Shown: in pieces, positions 22,776 through 34,959 of the stretch | Numbering within the stretch: position 1 is the first letter of the stretch | How the letters are laid out: each line of letters opens with the position of its first letter | From: Liolophura sinensis | Lineage: Eukaryota > Mollusca > Polyplacophora > Chitonida > Chitonidae | Reading direction: 5' to 3' | Assembly: GCF_032854445.1 (NCBI RefSeq) | Contig: NC_088299.1 | Span: 3,759,001 to 3,823,000 of the forward strand | Length of the DNA: 64,000 bases | Program-made: the position numbers and the translations under genes | Notes under the pieces: generated by a model | Databases searched by the model: none | What the model was told of the DNA's origin: nothing | The model's input: the letters and a program-made list of their open reading frames with translations, nothing else

Positions 22776-24639
22776 TCATGGGAAGTATGGTGTATTTAAC
22801 TTCGCCAAACAACGTTAGGCCTTCACTAGCGTTTTTTTCATTGTATGTCCGTATGTGGGGGCAGTAACCTTATAGAAAATAATTTATCCGGTGAATTGGA
22901 AGAAATCAATGTGTGCTTAATGTACCCGGACCAGTTAAAAACCAGTTTTAACGTTGGTCAAACTTTGAAAATATTGATTTTGAAAAAAGACTTTTATAAA
23001 AGATTGATTTTGGACAGTAGAAGATAAAAGTAGACGTACACATCAAGTATGATTTTAACATCTGGGAAATGTAATCTGCGTCCTACACGATTTTAAATTT
23101 GGATGTACATATGTGTAAAGTATCGCTATTTGGGATTATTCTCAGGTTTATGTTGGCTGCTTCATAATACTTCGTTTTTCTGTTTGAAAATGATAAATAA
23201 CGGCTCAAATGTGATACACGGACTCGTTGTTACACTGACACCTGTCTGGGTGCACAAACGATCATCGTTGTTTTGTAATGCCCTCGCCATTTATGTGAAT
23301 GGTATAGCGATATGCTCTGACTGGTTACTGTTGCCTAATCTGTTTTCCCCACCACCGTTGGTAAGTGTCGGTAGCGTTGATATACATGATTAACTGATAC
23401 TTGTGAGATGATGATCTTTCACCTGGCAATGATCCCATAAGCTGAATTTCAAACCTATGAGATCATTTGGTTTAGAGGGTAAACGTCACTAGTTGCTGAT
23501 TGCGATACACGTGATAGGGACTAGGCGATAACATTTACTTCATAACCATAGGTCTTAGTTTTTTATTCATTGATTCTTGTGTTTTATGTGTGTTTTATGA
23601 AATGCCAAGTGAAGATAATTTCTGCACCCATCTTCATTTTCATAGTTCACGCACTTCATACCAAGTGAACTCCAGAATCACAGAATTTTTATGGTGTTAA
23701 ATTTTATACATCAACTACGAAGCAATAAATGCTATTTGTCTTTAACTGTATCATATATCAACTGTATAGGTTCTCTTTGAGATCTGGATAATTAAGATAA
23801 ACATTGTCTAGAACAATCCAATTATATCATTCGTTGTCGAATTTCTGCCGGTGGCTAGAGGGTCATAAATAACATTCTCTGATTTCTCGATTAAATTATG
23901 GTGTACGTTTCATAGTTCGATTTATTATAATTTTTGACCAGAAAGAGGAATGTCAATTTAAACTGAAACTTTACCTAAGGCATTTTAAATAGAGCTCCGG
24001 TTATTTAAACCCATAAATTACCTTAGGCATCAACATCTGAATAATTGATTCGTTCTGAAGACCAAGTCTTGCAAAAAAAAAAAAAAAATGGAAAATGATA
24101 TATTTTACTATAATCCACATAGATAAAGCGACCGAAAGATTTCGATGCGCTATCTGAGAAGAAAAATCGTAAGAGACATAAATAAGAGAGACATACTACA
24201 CTTAACCTTTCAACGAAGAATAATAAATCAATTAAACCATGCGCCATTTGGAGTCATGGTTTCCAAGAAGGCCTTTTCGCAATTTCCTAGCTCCGTTACG
24301 TAATAACATAAGTATATAAAGAGATTTAAGCATGCCACTATGCCACTGCAAACAATGCTTCTGTAATGTTACAATATGTCAAAAAGAGAAGGTGGTACAA
24401 CACTGATTAGAGCAACAAAGTCATGAATCAAGAAGGGCGGGGCTATCATGATTGCGACAACAAATATTAAACTTGTTCGGATATATTTTCCCTTAAGGGA
24501 AGCGGCGTAATTGGGAAAATAAAACCATTTTACGTAATAACTAAACGAAAATGAAGCACACTATTGCCTTTGCCCGGAAATGTGCTTTTGGGATTTATAG
24601 AAAACGGCAGAAGCTACTCTGGTGTATTCATTCGCAGTT
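22776..24639. other. No supported feature
   Basis: Short frames only. The 96-codon frame at 23103-23393 has hydrophobic stretches but no family motif. I treat it as unassigned. Confidence 0.4.
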
Positions 24640-24830
24640 CTAATTTTACCCACAAAGACTTTTGTAAAATTAAAGGCCTGTGTTCTTTGAAAAAACTGTT
24701 TCATTTATGTTCAACTTTTGATTAGCCCTCGTTCCATCACAGTTAACAGTAATTGAACAGGCCCATTATCTGGAGGAATTTCTAAGACGAAATTGTTTCT
24801 TTGTCAAATTACGCCAGAATTCATTACAGC
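24640..24830 (+). repeat. Low-copy repeat D, copy 3 (partial)
   Basis: TTGATTAGCCCTCGTTCCAT followed by CACAGTTAACAGTAATTGAA parallels the GCAGTTAGCCTACGTTGCAT and AACGGTTATTGAA of copy 1 near 9700-9740. No frame. Confidence 0.4.
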
Positions 24831-25329
24831 ATGGACGGGTTAAAAGAACGATGGTGCATTCTACGCACAATCAAAGCTCCCCGTGGTCTCGTTGCACACA
24901 ACCAAAAATGAAAGCCTTTAGAATTAATGCTTCATCAATTTCACAGTCTATCAAACTTTCTATACTGTGTTTTTATATCGCTTGACGACACACACCATTC
25001 AAGGACGTCCCGTGTGTTATCACATCAAAACAGTCAAGACGACACGGTTATGTTTGGTATTTGCTTGGTCACTTTGGTCATGAGATCGTGATCAAGCTTT
25101 CCCAGCTACATGTAGCTTAACATCCATCTAGCTGGATGTTAGGGTATAAACTGAGTGCCATTTGAGAAAGGCGCGATTGTCATATTACATTTATTGCTTT
25201 TTTGTAGGACTTTTTAAAAATAAAAGCTATGCCATTTTCAGCCAATTAGCTTATCTATTGTAACTCTGTGCGACTATTAATTCCTTGAATAATGCATTAT
25301 TCTACGATACATGTTGTCCGTATTGAATG
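24831..25329. other. No supported feature
   Basis: Unique-looking AT-rich sequence. A short palindrome-like word, CTAGCTGGATGTTAG against AACATCCATCTAGCTGG, lies at 25110-25142 and is a possible small hairpin of unknown meaning. Confidence 0.35.
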
Positions 25330-25722
25330 CACATTTGCCTGAACTGGCCCGGATAGCACAGTTGGTAGAGCGTCCGCTGCGGGATCGGTAGATCCAGGAT
25401 CAATCCTTGATCGAGTCACACCTAAGACTTTAAAAGAGGAAGTTGTAACTTCCTCGCTTGGCGTTCAGCATGAAGGCGATAGTGCAACGACTGGTTGACC
25501 CGTATCACTATAAAGGCTCGGGCGGGGCACCTTACTTGCCTTCGGTAAGTCGTCTCAGTGAAGCAGCACTAAATAAAAGAGCGGTGGAAATCCGTCCTGC
25601 AACAACAGGAGGCACATTACACGTACATGCACCCTAATGATTCCTTCGTCGTCATATGACTGAAAAATTGTTGAGTACGACGTTAAACCCCAAGCACTCA
25701 CTCACTCACTCACATTTGCCTG
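25330..25722 (+). mobile_element. Type-2 tRNA-derived SINE, full length, with target-site duplication
   Basis: The element (about 25342-25710) opens with a tRNA-like head, GGCCCGGATAGCACAGTTGG then TAGAGCGTCCGC, with an A-box-like TAGCACAGTTGG. A conserved body follows (CTTCCTCGCTTGGCGTTCAG, CAACGACTGGTTGACC, GGCTCGGGCGGGGC). The 3' end TTGTTGAGTACGACGTTAAA is followed by CACTCACTCACTCACTC. The 12-bp words CACATTTGCCTG at 25330-25341 and 25711-25722 are a perfect duplication of the insertion site. SINEs are transcribed by RNA polymerase III and copied by a partner LINE. Confidence 0.92.
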
Positions 25723-27535
25723 TAAATGCATGACAGTACAGGAAATATTGAAAACAGAAGGCAGAAAAACCTTCAGGCATCTGAGACCAATTCCATTTCT
25801 GACTTAAGGCAAATTTCAAAATGCTACCTTATAGGTACCTCATATGTACATCCAACTTTTTACCTCCAGTACAAAATATTGTAAATTATTTTGACTTCAA
25901 TAAGTAATGATTTTTTTTATAGAATTTTTCTCAACACCTTCGAAACTTACGAGGAAAACTAGGCGGTTGAAACTTGTGTTTACATCCGTGTTGCTTGGTA
26001 TAGAACTAACGTCATTATGTGAGACAATGCGGCATCAAGACGAGCTGGACAATGTTTGCTTTTTCCTAAGGCACTTTACACTACCAAATACCTGCAGTGG
26101 ATTTTATAAATATTTTTGTTTTCAGATGACGTTTTAGTCTCCGTTAATTCCTTTCAACAGCTTTTATGGAGAATATATGTGGTTTGGTTTATATTCATTT
26201 AAAATCTTTATGCATCTGGAACGGGCTGAATGGACTATGTAAAGAAATTTGTTGAAATTGTGGTGAATCACAACCTGTTCATCCCTGTTTGCAGCGTCCG
26301 GCTAAACTTATTAGGACAGCCAGTCACATGTTCTGAGTTTCTATGCATTACAATGGCTTATGTTAACGATTATAGAAACAAAATTGTTCTATGTTGAAAT
26401 AAGAAATTATACAAATTAAGGCATTGTAAAGTAACCAAAAATTGTTAATCATGTCCGAAACAGGCAAGGAATGTGGGAGGCAAATTAATGAAGGCAGTAA
26501 TATCGTATACATGCACCATGCATGTTTCTACCGTGAAGCCTTCGACTACCCTCCCGAGTATCAACAGGCAAGTTTGGTTTAGGGCTGAATATTTGAAGAT
26601 AGAATGCCATTAACGATGTCGTTATTGTTGACAACAAACATCACTTTTTGATTGGTATACAAGGTAGCCTCGTTAAGATGGTCCAAGTCAACAGACACGT
26701 AACTAATTCCGATGAAACCGGATAATGACACCATTCTAAACCGGAAGTACGCGGAGATTCACTCATATGACTTGTTCAACAGAAGGTTCTCTTGTCGTTA
26801 TTTTACAGACCTTCGTACTTCGATAATTTCAATTAATGACTGTGGCCAGAAGTCAATAGTTTCTTTCAGTACACCGACATTTCATTGACTGCACAATTGC
26901 CAAATACATAACATGCTAAAGAAAGCTGTGTAACCCTTGTCTTCGTGACATGCGCGTAAACAACTGAACGACATCAATCGCCAGTCGTCCTAGCCCTATA
27001 GCGAGCCATCCAGGATGAAGCCTTCTTAAAATTTGTTGACAATAATGTTGACAAAAATTAGTAGGCGCTTCTTTGAAGAGAACCGGTTCCAACGCCAATA
27101 TATGGTTAGGTCTGAGTGGAACGTTATGCTCTACATATCACCCACTGTTAATTATACGGATATAGAACGGAGTAGATTTAGGCGCCAAGCCATGAAAGTA
27201 CATGGTTTGCCGATGAGCTGGACTTTAGCTGGTGATAGACTCCTGTTTCATTACGCTTCGCCAGCGCGCTAACATATTATGACTGTTCATGCAAATGTTT
27301 AAACAGAAGAAGCTTGTAGGCTATACTGACAAACTTCTAAAACATAAATTTAGCAATTGTTTGCTGTGGCACATATCTTAGCCATAATGGGGACTAACAC
27401 AATGAGGACTATTTTGCTTTGTGTTACTTTAGACAGAAAATAAGCAGTAAAATGTACTTAATTTTTAGGCAATTTTGAATACATTATAATTTATAACGCG
27501 ACGCAAATTATTAATTATCCAAGTTTTTATTTACT
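25723..27535. other. Mostly empty; repeat B copy at 26650-26760
   Basis: 26665-26755 (GGTAGCCTCGTTAAGATGGT, GTCAACAGACACGTAACT, AACCGGAAGTACG) matches 15370-15450. The frames at 25907-26137, 26916-27098 and 27033-27272 show no motif. Confidence 0.4.
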
Positions 27536-27829
27536 TTAACGAAAGTGTTTTTGTATAGGCCAACTAGTCTCCTGGGTTTGTGTGCTTAGCACTCCGAGCA
27601 ATTTTCGGGGAAGAAACACTCCATTTGAAATCCAGACAATATAATTAAAAACACACAGCATAGAGAGTAAAACCAGAGCAGCGACGACAGTCGTTGTATA
27701 CAGCAAATATCTGGATGATTTCTTTTGTAAGACTTTAAACGAATCATTGGTAACAGAAGAGCGTTGAAAGCAGGCTATAATCATCCCGGGAGAGACGTCT
27801 GGCACGATGTCGGACTTATATAAGTGCAC
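27536..27829 (-). CDS. Possible first exon of a type II membrane protein
   Basis: The minus-strand frame has an ATG giving a start MIIACFQRSSV (near 27788), then about 24 polar residues ending KKSSRY. A 25-residue hydrophobic span follows (LLYTTTVVAALVLLSMLC through VFNYIVWI), then NGVFLPRK and about 25 polar residues to a stop at 27536-27538. A short basic cytoplasmic end, one anchor and a luminal stem is the usual start of Golgi glycosyltransferases and sulfotransferases, but there is no catalytic domain here, so this is inference. A decayed relative of the anchor lies at 30810-30900 in the same orientation, suggesting a duplicated exon. It could be chance. Confidence 0.3.
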   Translation of the reverse strand: MHLYKSDIVPDVSPGMIIACFQRSSVTNDSFKVLQKKSSRYLLYTTTVVAALVLLSMLCVFNYIVWISNGVFLPRKLLGVLSTQTQETSWPIQKHFR

Positions 27830-29869
27830 TCGAGCGTGGATATTTGTATAAGTCTTCAGATGATATATGGTCCATCACATCCATGGTCAAACTGTGTGTT
27901 TTCTGCACAATTATACAATGTCTAGACAGTGTCGTGTTTTCGCATCCACCTAGTTTAACGGGCGGCTGGAAAATGATGAGACAAACAGTAAAACGTCCCC
28001 CTAATAAACCCGTTGCCATCGTCATGATGTATGCTTTTAACGACAAGAAGAGGTAAATAATTACCCTTGTAAACTTGGTATCGAGTTCATACATACAAAC
28101 GTGTTATACAATGCACACTATTATGTATTAATATATGTCCATAATAAATAAGCTATGAGAAGCACTCATAAACCGTAGAGGTAGATCACAAGCACACTAG
28201 CGTAACAGCAGAGAAAAATTATTACACACAGGTGAGTACCGACTTATTTAGACGTGAAATGTTTTTCTTTGGTAACCATAGCCAAGTGAAGCAGAAAATG
28301 TTAAAAATAACCCTCACCGATTCAGGCTTCTGGTTATAACGGCACCGTAACAGATAAGTGCAGTGGCACCAAAATCTAGTTATTCCTCCTTTTTCAAAAA
28401 TTCTCTCTCACATCTCAATCTGTAATCAAGACTCAAAAACATCGATATCAAATTCGGTCAGAAAACACATTCTTAATCTCACGATTGACATATTTTTATT
28501 GAATAGAGGAGAGATATTTGATGGAATAAAGTGCCTGAGGCAAAATCAAACATATTGGCAGCGCCATGACGTCTGTCTTTTTTGTCGTTGGAAATGACGG
28601 CCCTACGGGGTCCTAATGGTCTGGAGAGACATTGTCTAAGTTGTCCCAGAGTACACGTCCGAATTAATGTCACAGACCAGAAAGCAGAGCAAATCCAAAA
28701 CATTTTCTCTAGTATTACTCACAAGGAAATGTCTCTCTTTTGGAGTGGGGAAAATGAACAAAATGAACAGCCCATTGGTGATTTCATCCAAAAAATCCTG
28801 TGTTAATACGAAATCTGTCGTATATGGAGTGCATAGAGCGGCAGTGAACAATGTGGTTTTGTGACATGTTCTAGGCCGACAACTCCCCATTTAATTACTG
28901 TTTAGTGTGCTCGTGCAACTCTCACCATTCGACCCCCCACCCCCCTGTCACACTCATCGCTGAAGATTAGCGTTTTCTGCACTCTAGGACACAAGTAATG
29001 ATATGTTTTATCCCCGTGCTAGTAACAACCAGAGCGTTATTCTCGTGCGATATAGCCCTTTTTGACGGAAATATAAAACTTGTTATACATACAGTTTTAT
29101 TTCCTGTGTTAGTACTACAATAATATTACGGAACGCATAACGGATATAGAAATTAAGATTTGTGAATCACAGCAAATGATATTGTTTTTAAATACAGGGG
29201 AAAAAAACAACATAAATCTTAATTTCTGGATTTTGAGGTAATATCTAACAGTGGTCATATTAGCTTAGAGCCTTGTGTTTTACAGACCTAGACAAATAGG
29301 TCCAGTTCTGCTCTTTTCCCAGTTTAAAAGAATACGAAACATTCAAATATCAAACATGTGTACAGGAATGGCAAAGAACCAGTGCTCACCAAGCACTTGT
29401 ATCCATGCAATTATACTTCAATAAAATAAAAGAGTTCTGTATCAACCCAGAACTGTCTCTGGTGCTGTGCTTCACACATGTGACTGATTACGCTTAACCA
29501 GTGATTAATGGCACTGTATTCACTGTGTTGAACACAGTCAGCACGTTAAACTACATATTTTAATGAACCACAACTTTTGAACTTGCATGGTATAAGGTTT
29601 GGGCATTGATTTAGTTTCTTCGACTAGAGAACACTTGTTTTTTACACACTTGTTTAGCCCTCAGAGGCCGATTCTAAAAGCTGTTTTAGACTTAAGCCAA
29701 ATTTCAAAACTCTTTACAATGTTTTTGACACTGGAAGTTGAAATTTAGTTCATCTTTAGGTAACAATGGTAGGACTTCAGTTCCAAACGCCCAAAAATAA
29801 GCCTTAACATCGTATCTATAATTTTGACTTTAGTCAAATGTGGTTTTGTGGTATCGACCCCTGGTTGTT
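27830..29869. other. No firm feature; overlapping orphan frames at 28358-28890
   Basis: Between 28358 and 28890 several frames of 65-84 codons overlap on both strands and none shows a known motif. One plus-strand frame (28582-28806) is rich in polar residues (EQIQNIFSSITHKEMSLF) and might be a relic. I cannot assign it. The remainder is featureless. Confidence 0.3.
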
Positions 29870-30000
29870 TTTGTTGAAGTTTATTTTGGAAGGTGCTCTT
29901 GGGATTATTGACCCGGAATGTCCCTTAAGGCTGAAGGTTGGTATACGAATATATGTTTCGACGGTTATATTCATAACCCTCGTTACACTGATCAAACGTA
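29870..30000 (+). mobile_element. Naiad-like element, 3'-UTR fragment
   Basis: TTTTGGAAGGTGCTCTTGGG through ATTGACCCGGAATGTCC and GTTTCGACGGTTATATTCAT parallels 6560-6645 of the better copy. The frame of 87 codons at 29838-30101 overlaps this fragment and is not a gene. Confidence 0.55.
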
Positions 30001-30809
30001 TTTTACGCGTGGCTGCGTTCTTGCTATGTTATAATTTCCTCTTCAGTAATGGCCACTGGTGTTTATTGAGATTGAGATACCTTGAATGGCTATTGACCTA
30101 GTTTGTTTTGCCATCCACAGCCTTTAAAATCCTATCAAGCTAATATATGTAATAAAACAAAGCGATAAATGCCATAACAATTTATTTTTCGTTCCACCAT
30201 GAGCTTTTTGACTCTCACTAGATTTAACGTAGTGTGGCCAGGACACACTAGAGCGGAAGAAGTTTGTGATATTTCAAGCAGCAAATGCCATCACGACAAA
30301 TTTACTCGAGGTTGACAATAATAATTGACATGAAAAATTAGATACGAAAGGTAAGAGATTTTGCCATTATGACTGTCGTCGCTCATCCTGATTTGCTCCC
30401 CATTCCTTAGTCTTTTCTGTTCTGTACAGTGATGTTGAAGTTTTTAACAACCTTTGCAACAGACAATAAATTGTCATACAGCGGCCAACGGAAGTCAGTT
30501 ACAGCAAGCCAACGATTTAGTAGCCTGAAAAATTAAACACATAAACAGTTGTAGGTTATAAAACTGACTTGTTTTCAAAATTTGGACTAAAATGGAAATT
30601 CAAAACTGGGAGAAAATAACGCCAAAATTTAGAGTTTAGATTTCATTTTTATATTGTATACCTTGTGAGACTGATAAATCAATCATTCATTTCTTTATAA
30701 GTGCGTTGTAAGGCTGTTTGGGTACAAAACTAGAATTACTAAAACGCTTTATTGCCATCATGTTTAGAAAAGAAAGGTAGCATGAAAACTTTTTAATGTT
30801 CTAGGATAA

Positions 30810-30900
30810 TCCTGGTTTTATAACGACATGACATAAAACACTAAAGTATGGAGAGTAAAAATCAGAGTAGCAACGAGAGTATGATAGATGGCAAATGGTC
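30810..30900 (-). pseudogene. Decayed relative of the 27.7-kb membrane-anchor exon
   Basis: GGAGAGTAAAAATCAGAGTA here matches AGAGAGTAAAACCAGAGCAG at 27661-27680. Read on the minus strand, the sequence still encodes mostly hydrophobic residues but has stops in every frame. Reading 27630-27740 and 30810-30900 as two copies of one exon is inference. Confidence 0.35.
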
Positions 30901-32089
30901 ATACCTATCATATGCAATCCTGTCTCTTGCTAATCTCATAATACGAAGACTATCAGACTTTGTTTTCCTTGAGAAAGACAGTCACGCTTGATTCGTCTGT
31001 AAAATGAATGCGTTATTGTACATTTACAAAAAGAAAATCGAACTTGTGAACGAGACTATCGACGAGGACTCCTTTTCAACAGTGGGATATAACCTTTCAC
31101 GTATCAAAAACTTACGACATACAAAAGCAATCGGTTGCAACATACCCCCGAATCTTCCAACAACATGGCACATCTCCATACTTACAAAGCGTCAGTTAAA
31201 TGAACAGTTCAATCTTTCCGGACAAAGCATTTTCGGTACTTCCATCAAGAAATCGCGCTGTGCAAGTTGGTTTCCAGGACATTGGCCGTTGTGCATCACA
31301 TATCTGTTCAACTTTGTGGTCAAGAATTGCAAGCGCCCAACCGCTAAGGGATATCCGACATACTATAATCTTCCGCATCCTTTGTAACATTTGTACTGCC
31401 TTACTGTCAAAATTTGCTTCACGTATCACAGTAAGTAGCTATTGGAGCATTCGTGTGGGTCCTCGTCAAGGTGTGTCCCAGGACACATCCAACATTATGC
31501 TGGACGTACGTACTATAGTAAAGCAATTTAAAAGAACTACCCGCATTCACTTAACCAAAGAGCGTCCTTGACGTGTAAAACGAAGTAAAATCTTCTTGAA
31601 GTGTAATTTGCCAATCACCTTTTGAACAGTCCAGCTTGGAAAACACACCACACCTACACCTGGCATGCATACATGGGTTTTCGGTCAAATATAGGTTTTT
31701 TTATTTAGCTTCTGGAAATCTATTACAAAGGGAAATATTCAACGCTTCTTCTTAACTAAGAGTAGAGTTAACATATACGAAATTAGTATTTTAGTTTCTG
31801 GAAATGTATTACAAAGTGTCACATTCAACCCTTCTTCTTAACTAAGAGCAGAGTTAACATATATGGAATCGACCCTTTCTTACACCTGATTTAACTGTGC
31901 TAGTCGGTGTGGGAGGGATGGCATACGGCTTAAGTTTTATCCGTGCTTTTGATCTCAAATGTATGTCGCGCTTCATTGCCTTACTTCGTCGATTTGAACA
32001 GATACTGCTAATCGAGGATTCACGCTAGTCGAACAATTCCATTAGAGTAAATTTCGCAGGAAACAAATACTGTGATCTCAGTGATGCGA
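30901..32089. other. No firm feature; orphan frames at 31004-31571
   Basis: Overlapping frames occur on both strands (plus 31004-31387 and 31200-31571, minus 31196-31429). None has a motif I can name. A local repeat of about 60 bp (TTAGCTTCTGGAAATCTATT at 31707, TTAGTTTCTGGAAATGTATT at 31792, each followed by CTTCTTCTTAACTAAGAG or a close relative) is a small tandem duplication at 31700-31862. Confidence 0.35.
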
Positions 32090-33900
32090 CACGAATGAGT
32101 TATGTTTTGTACTGTTATGCTTTATACAGTAAACACGTTGACATTTTTTTGTATTCGAGGAAGACATTATTTTATTGGCCATAAGATAACATGCGCTTTA
32201 TGTCACGAGAATCGCTTTATGTCACGAGAATCCAATAACAAAAGATTGCAAACTTATGGACGAGTGCAACAGTGAACTACACATTTTTCTTCCGTAATTT
32301 AGGATCGTGTTGTTGAAAGATAGCTTCATAGATAGATTTAGATATCTGGCACTTTGGGATATGTTGATCAAAATGATGATTTGATAAGAAAAGAATTCGT
32401 TCACTCTGAAAAGTTTCTCAGGCTTTCAAAAGCAAGATATTTTTAACGGTGTTTCATTGGGATATTGTATTTCTTCACGTCGATCAGGCTTGATAGGACC
32501 ACCTGTGAGATTTTATTTATTTATTTATTTATTTGATGTTTACACCGTACTCAAGAACATTTCTCTTATACGACGGCATCCAGCATTATGGTTTGAGGAA
32601 ACCGGACAGATCCTGGGGAAAATCCACGTCCATTCGCTGGTTGTTGTCAGACTTTCCCATGTACGGTCGAAGAGGAAGACATCGTGGGATGGAGATCTCA
32701 CAGTGAACGAATTGGTGGGAAGCTCTTGGGTCCTTGCCTCGTGCTGGCGCACTAATTCCCTCGGCCACAGGATCAACCCACCAAACCCTCACCCACGCCC
32801 ACCCTACCCCCCAACTGAGACTTTCAAATCGGCTATCTTGATACTTCCCCAGATAAATGTTAAGAGTAAGATCTGAATCTTGGTCGGACCAGTGTCAGTA
32901 AGCGGTTGGGATGTCATATCTGACTCACTGACATAGTGAGTGGAGCCTCGAGAATCTCAAAATTTACCCATCCGAGGTCAGAATTAAACCAAATGAGCTA
33001 CTGTATCTAAAAAGTCTTATTTCTGAACTGTAAGTAACAACAATATCGATCTTGAAACCAGCAATCCACTGGGAAGAAATAGTCCTGATACCATTAAAAA
33101 GGTAGAATCTGATGTTGAACTAAAGAAAAGTCATAAGAAAAAAATTATAATAAAAGTTAACTCTACTGTTTCAAGGGCCTTTACGCTGGTTGTCTTACAG
33201 CGGGTACACGTCTCCTGTATATGTATGTGAATGTGAATATTCGCCGTGGACAAGCTCCGCTGTTGATTATTTTTCAGATAGGAAGTGTGTGTCCTTTACC
33301 TGGGAAGGCCATCTTATTTTCCGTAGGTTTTAGCTGTTTTCTTGCATTCATAAATGTCACCATAGCCTTACAACTAAAAGGTAATAGAATACTGCAGAAG
33401 AAGTGTACATGTACTATGGGTACTATGGGTCACGTTACCGCCCTACTGAACAAGTTGGTCGCTGATTTGTAACTCTAAAAACAAGTGGCCTATATAGATA
33501 GGCAATTAGTCCAGGCTAATTTCATAGAGGGACATTTAAAGCAGGTATGTGAAGTTTTGCATTTCATTTTAGAAGTACATCAGTTGTTAGCTCACCGGTT
33601 AAATTTTAAGTGGAACCTTGAAAAACAGATCAGCAGAAAATGAATAAGGTGATTATGTCATACTTGGCATGTACCGAAGAAGGCTAGGCCCATTTTGTAA
33701 CGTGGAGTCAAACTAAAGCCCCTACAAGGCTTCCCTGACTTTTTTGCTGCACGCGGTGTAAGTGGTCGGGAAATGACGCCAATTGATTACGTTATCCAAC
33801 ATAAGCTAAATATGCATGTACACACAGTGGTACCAGGTTGATAAGCACAAGCCACAAACACCAATGATAACAAACGTGACCCACCCTTGTCTATCGACTA
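32090..33900 (+). repeat. Duplicated block I, copy 1
   Basis: It aligns in the same order with 37620-38945. Landmarks are GACATTATTTTATTGGCCAT, TTCCGTAATTTAGGATC, GTATTTCTTCACGTC, TCTTGATACTTCCC, ATCTTGAAACCAGCAA, and near 33870 CACAAACACCAATGATAA. A reverse SINE at 32500-32815 interrupts this copy and is absent from copy 2. It contains no gene I can name. Confidence 0.65.
32500..32815 (-). mobile_element. Type-1 SINE (reverse), head degraded
   Basis: TTTATTTATTTATTTATTTG, TTACACCGTACTCAAGAA, ACGACGGCATCCAGCATTAT and ATCCACGTCCATTCGCTGG are the reverse of the type-1 3' half. The head end (CTGGCGCACTAATTCC, TCGGCCACAGGATC) is diverged. Frames across it are shadows. Confidence 0.85.
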
Positions 33901-34149
33901 GCGAATGAGTTATCCGAGTTCTTGATTACAGATATTTACCATGTAAAAATAACACTCAAATCAAATATACCTTGCATTAAATATGTTAACATTAATTATG
34001 TGTTTCTAATAAGTATGTTTGGTACTCCCGAGCATATATGTGTGTTAATACTTGTACGGATTTTTTTTATCTAAAATATTGATGCACTTTTGACAAAGCA
34101 AGTCGAGGCTAGAATTAACTGTATATTAGGTCTTACTCTCTGTTAAAAG

Positions 34150-34350
34150 AATCACCCATGCAGGAGCCTTTCAGCAATGTCGTCGTTGTGAGTTCACCTC
34201 ATTCTAGCTTCCTCCCAGGTCATACACAGGAAGGTCTGCATGCAAATCGTTGTAGTTTCCTCAAATACAGTTTCATACCACCATAATGCCGACTGCCGTG
34301 GTATCAGTAAACTATTCTAGGGTAACGCCATTCAAATAAAAACAAATAAA
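34150..34350 (+). mobile_element. Type-1 SINE, highly diverged
   Basis: The order AGCCTTTCAGCAATG, GTGAGTTCACCTC, CTTCCTCCCAGGTC, GGAAGGTCTGCATG, CATAATGCCGACTGCCGT, a degraded GAGTACGG and AATAAAAACAAATAAA follows the SINE plan throughout. Confidence 0.6.
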
Positions 34351-34959
34351 AAGACTCGACTGATGTGCCAGATGTTTAGGCATTGTAGAAGCTGTAATTG
34401 ATTTAATATCTCTTAGTCCTAAAACCTTTTCTTCAGAATATCAGTTGCCTTGGTGGCTCGACTGCGCTCAACATCAGTAAAGATTGATTCAGTGGATTGG
34501 GTCTTGTAATTAGAGTCAAAGAGTTCTCCTCTGTTCCTGTGCTTTACTCCTGTATTCTTTACTGAGACAAATGCTGTCGTTTAATCTGTGAGAGTGACAT
34601 TATGAAGAATTCCTAATTTTTGTCACTGTTTTGAGTTAACCATTAGATTTACACGCTCGTTGCACAATTTGAAAACTCTTTAACTGTTCAGAAGATTAAG
34701 CCTTTGAGTAATTTTTTTACTGTTCTTGCAATGGATTCGGCTTATTTACCACAGGACCTGTCCTGTGGAAAATTGGGTTCTTTTACCACAGGTTCATCAA
34801 CCATCGGTCACCATAGCTCGGGATAGTAACGATGAAGTACTGGAGATGACCAAAACTGTCAGGAGGTGTTGAAATCTGCATTAACAATCTCATTTGTTAG
34901 ACTCCCAGACCGGTAAAGCGGATATAATCTTGATGAACACGAATGAATCCTTTTGATTA

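Noticed and set aside
25346-25420. Possible tRNA gene
   Set aside because: It is the tRNA-like head of a SINE: a SINE body follows directly, and a target-site duplication encloses the whole.
28358-28890. Cluster of overlapping frames on both strands
   Set aside because: No domain, no consistent frame and no repeat partner. I could not decide between chance and a relic.
31004-31571. Two overlapping plus-strand frames of 123-127 codons and a minus-strand one of 77
   Set aside because: All three overlap in different frames and none contains a recognisable motif.
32457-32876. 139-codon frame
   Set aside because: It runs through a reverse SINE and its flanks, so the coding appearance is an artefact of SINE composition.
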